A stretch of 16,569 nucleotides of DNA from Candidatus Atribacteria bacterium (GTDB lineage: Bacteria > Bipolaricaulota > Bipolaricaulia > UBA7950 > UBA9294): positions 1 through 16,569 of the forward strand of contig SPBW01000031.1 of assembly GCA_004525685.1 (NCBI GenBank), in the 5' to 3' direction. Every line of letters begins with the position of its first letter. The stretch's first letter is position 1. Below, piece after piece: positions 14,493 through 16,569 of the stretch. The position numbers were made by a program, and so were the translations under genes. Below the pieces are notes generated by a model that was given only the letters and a program-made list of their open reading frames with translations, made no database searches and had not been told where the DNA came from.

Positions 14493-15107
14493 ATGACACA
14501 TGATGAGTTCGATATCCTGTTGCAGGACACGCTGAAGGCCGAAGTGGCTGCATCAGCCGAAGGACTGATCGGCTTGGAGGCGCAGATCATCGAGGAACTC
14601 GGTGAGCGTCGTCCACGTCTACGGTGGACCCAGTGGCTGGGACAGTTGCTGGCGCCCACAAGCGGAGCCCGGCTTGGACAAATCGCCGTGATCGGGGCAA
14701 CTGCAGCCATCTTCCTATTTGTCGGACTGTCGCTTTCCGATCGTGTGATTCCCGGTAGCCTTCCTGACCGTACATACTCCGAGAGCGAGGCACCTCAAAT
14801 GGCACTCATGCCCCTTGGGGCTTCTGATCGCAGCCAGGGTGTCGTGTTTGTGTGGCCGGCGCCGCCAGACGCCAAGACCGTTGCCGTCGTAGGCAATTTC
14901 AACGGGTGGGAAGGCACCGACTTGTCCGATCCCGATGGGGATGGAATCTGGACCGCAAGCATCCCCTTGGCTCCCGGTCGCTATGAGTACGCATTCATCG
15001 TCGATGGTCAATGGAAAGGGCAGGATCCCCTCGCCGACGAGTACATCCAGAGCTTCGGAGCGTTCAGCTCCGTCCGCTACATCGGACGTGGAGGTGATGG
15101 CGCATGA
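14493..15107 (+). CDS. Putative anti-sigma factor: single-pass membrane protein with extracytoplasmic glycogen-binding (CBM48-like) domain
   Basis: The 204-residue product has a cytoplasmic N-terminal helical segment (1-60), one membrane span (about 64-81), a linker, and a beta-sandwich domain (about 115-198) of the AMPK/isoamylase early-set, glycogen-binding type. Visible in it are VAVVGNFNGW (Trp139), DPDGDGIWTASIPL, APGRYEYAFIVDGQW (Trp174) and DPLADEY. The two Trp residues match the sugar-stacking pair of AMPK-beta; the Lys of the usual YKF is Ala (YAF). It has no cysteine, so it is not a zinc-binding anti-sigma factor. Anti-sigma function is inferred from position six bases after an ECF sigma gene and from topology. 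GGAG lies about ten bases before the ATG. It overlaps the next gene by four bases (ATGA). Confidence 0.75.
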   Translation: MTHDEFDILLQDTLKAEVAASAEGLIGLEAQIIEELGERRPRLRWTQWLGQLLAPTSGARLGQIAVIGATAAIFLFVGLSLSDRVIPGSLPDRTYSESEAPQMALMPLGASDRSQGVVFVWPAPPDAKTVAVVGNFNGWEGTDLSDPDGDGIWTASIPLAPGRYEYAFIVDGQWKGQDPLADEYIQSFGAFSSVRYIGRGGDGA

Positions 15108-15799
15108 TCTTCCGAAGGATTCCTAGATCTTGGATCGCGGCCGTTCTCGTGTCGGCGCTTGCCATCGGAGCAGGCGCGCAGATTCCTCTCTCGGAGTTTG
15201 CGCAAGCATTGTATTCCATCCCTGTGTCCAATCCTGACTTCATCCTTTCCTCGATTGAATTGGGGATAGCTCAGCCTGATTTTCCTGCTTCAGCGCTGTT
15301 GCGGTTGATCGAGAGGCTGGGCGGACATCCAGCGCCCGCGTTTGAAAAAGAGGCGCTCCTACTGGTATTGGCCCATGCGTCAGAAGATGGACTTCCCATC
15401 GAGGGGCTTGTCAGCAAGGCACTTGAAGGGTTGGCTCGCAACATTCCGCCTCAGGCCATCGAACAAGGATTGTCTGCTCGCATGAATCTGCTGGCTGAGA
15501 CGCGCGACTTGCTCTACGCAAAGGGCATCTTCAGCGCTCCTTTTGGAGCTTCACTGTCCGTGGCCACAGCGATCCCCATGGAGCGATTCAACCAGCTGTT
15601 GATCCACATCTCTGAACCTATCGGGGATTTCCTTGAAGGCGGAGGAAGCCCATTTGACGGCCATGTTCTCTACCAAGAAGTACGTAACCGTCTGACACAG
15701 CTTCAAGGAGTCACGCTGCTCGTTGAGGATGTCGAGCTAGTGCTCGACCGCATCGATCCTTCAGATTTGACACAAGTGGCGCTGGCCGCTGTAAGTTAG
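15104..15799 (+). CDS. Exported protein of unknown function
   Basis: I do not recognise this 231-residue protein. It opens with a typical signal peptide: Arg-rich start, hydrophobic core to about residue 24, and probable cleavage after GAGA (Ala25, before Gln26). There is no lipobox and no further membrane span. The mature part looks mainly helical, with short amphipathic stretches such as ALLRLIERLGG, EALLLVLAHASEDGL and VSKALEGLARN, which may be a repeat-like helical array; it has no cysteine. Its ATG overlaps the stop of the putative anti-sigma gene, so the two are probably translated together and may work together. The next gene starts 48 bases after its stop. Confidence 0.8.
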   Translation: MIFRRIPRSWIAAVLVSALAIGAGAQIPLSEFAQALYSIPVSNPDFILSSIELGIAQPDFPASALLRLIERLGGHPAPAFEKEALLLVLAHASEDGLPIEGLVSKALEGLARNIPPQAIEQGLSARMNLLAETRDLLYAKGIFSAPFGASLSVATAIPMERFNQLLIHISEPIGDFLEGGGSPFDGHVLYQEVRNRLTQLQGVTLLVEDVELVLDRIDPSDLTQVALAAVS

Positions 15800-15847
15800 G
15801 TCGGCGCACGATAGCCAAACACAAGGATTACAGTAAAGGAGGCGAAC

Positions 15848-16569
15848 ATGAAAGGGAAATTGAACCGGCTGGGAATTGCAGCCCTGTTCTTGATCGCGTT
15901 CGCTGCATTCACGAGTCTGGGGCAAGACAACGTCGCACCACTGGGCATCTTCCCATCACCTCCTGAGAGCAGTGAACTAGAAGTCAGCGTATGGGTCGAC
16001 AAGGCGGCCTATCAGAATGGCGAGCCCATCGTCATTTCTTACAGCGTCAACAAGGCGGCCTACATCTACGTATGGGATATTCTGCCAGATGGAACCGCCG
16101 TCCAGATGTTCCCCAACGCCTCTCCGGGCGGCTCACAGAACTACGTGCAAGCGGGAGAGCATACGGTCCCAGGCAACTGGAACATCGCGCCTCCCTACGG
16201 TACTGAATATGTCCAGATCTTGGCGACCACATCACCGGTAGATCCGTTTGCCTTCTTCTCGCCACAGGATCCAGCGGGATTCCAAGCGCAGATTGAAGTA
16301 CAGATCCTGGGAATTCTTCCGGTTAGCGAAACGAGCTGGGACTTCACGTCATTTCAGATTGTTGCCAACCCTCCGTCCACGTATGGGACGCTGGTAATCA
16401 CGTCGTCTCCCGCTGGGGCGTCCATTACCATCGACGGTGCCTATGCCGGATATACGCCCAAGACGCTCTACGTCACACAGGGATTCCATCAAGTCGGCAT
16501 CACCAAGCCAGGTTACCTGGGATGGCATGCGGCCACGTTGGTCATCGGCGGCATTACACGAAACATCAA
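15848..16569 (+). CDS. Exported DUF4384 and PEGA domain protein (3' truncated by window)
   Basis: The frame is open to the last base (240 codons plus two bases), so the gene continues outside. The ATG at 15848 has a strong AAAGGAGG at 15835-15842, five bases ahead. A signal peptide covers about residues 1-25 (MKGKLNRLG, then a hydrophobic core, then Ser-Leu-Gly before Gln26). About residues 40-125 look like DUF4384: VWVDKAAYQNGEPIVISYSV, AAYIYVWDILPDGTAVQMFP, then GEHTVPGNW. From about residue 181 a PEGA repeat begins: SSPAGASITIDGAYAGYTP and GFHQVGITKPGY. PEGA modules are found in bacterial surface proteins; DUF4384 is of unknown function. It is the fourth gene in line after the ECF sigma factor and may belong to its regulon or be its co-regulated effector. 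Confidence 0.86.
   Translation, partial: MKGKLNRLGIAALFLIAFAAFTSLGQDNVAPLGIFPSPPESSELEVSVWVDKAAYQNGEPIVISYSVNKAAYIYVWDILPDGTAVQMFPNASPGGSQNYVQAGEHTVPGNWNIAPPYGTEYVQILATTSPVDPFAFFSPQDPAGFQAQIEVQILGILPVSETSWDFTSFQIVANPPSTYGTLVITSSPAGASITIDGAYAGYTPKTLYVTQGFHQVGITKPGYLGWHAATLVIGGITRNI

Noticed and set aside
1..16569. CRISPR arrays, insertion sequences, prophage genes, tRNA or rRNA
   Set aside because: No repeat-spacer pattern, transposase, terminal repeats, cloverleaf or rRNA stretch was seen; neighbouring genes are ordinary core genes with similar composition.

Overview
The window is a dense bacterial chromosomal segment of mid-range GC with no mobile element, CRISPR array, rRNA or tRNA that I can see. 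The only stretches without a gene are short (about 105 bases at 1138-1242, 167 at 6795-6961 and 210 at 13737-13946); none exceeds 300 bases. The organism cannot be named from this alone. It looks like a deep-branching, possibly diderm bacterium. DnaK lacks the roughly 20-residue N-terminal insert of proteobacterial type, yet the window carries LptB, an LptC-like protein, Lgt and Lnt. Together with secreted DUF4384/PEGA proteins, this makes a candidate phylum such as Bipolaricaulota (OP1/Acetothermia) a tentative guess only.

Region 1 (1-5839, + strand) holds the 3' end of secA followed by a complete class I heat-shock operon, hrcA-grpE-dnaK-dnaJ. Ahead of hrcA is a sigma-70 promoter (TTGACA, 17-base spacer, TACCAT) directly followed by a CIRCE operator with one perfect and one degenerate arm. 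HrcA should therefore repress its own operon. Region 2 (5836-6794, - strand) holds secG then rdgB, read from a good promoter at 6846-6874. The rdgB stop codon overlaps the dnaJ stop codon.

Region 3 (6962-12389) holds pyrG, an LptC-like gene and lptB overlapping one another on +, then lgt on - overlapping the 3' end of lptB, and lnt diverging from lgt. Lgt and Lnt are the first and last enzymes of lipoprotein maturation. Lnt has the nitrilase-fold Glu and Cys but Met where the catalytic Lys is expected. A perfect 13-bp hairpin at the 3' end of lnt is a terminator for the opposing gene, which encodes a PKD plus beta-propeller lipoprotein (12420-13736, -).

Region 4 (13947-16569, + strand) is a tightly packed cassette: an ECF sigma factor, a single-pass membrane protein with a short cytoplasmic N-terminus and an extracytoplasmic glycogen-binding (CBM48-like) domain, an unrecognised exported helical protein, and an exported DUF4384 plus PEGA protein cut off by the window end. 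The layout suggests a cell-surface signalling system in which the membrane protein acts as a non-zinc anti-sigma factor that may sense a glucan. This is the most interesting part of the window.
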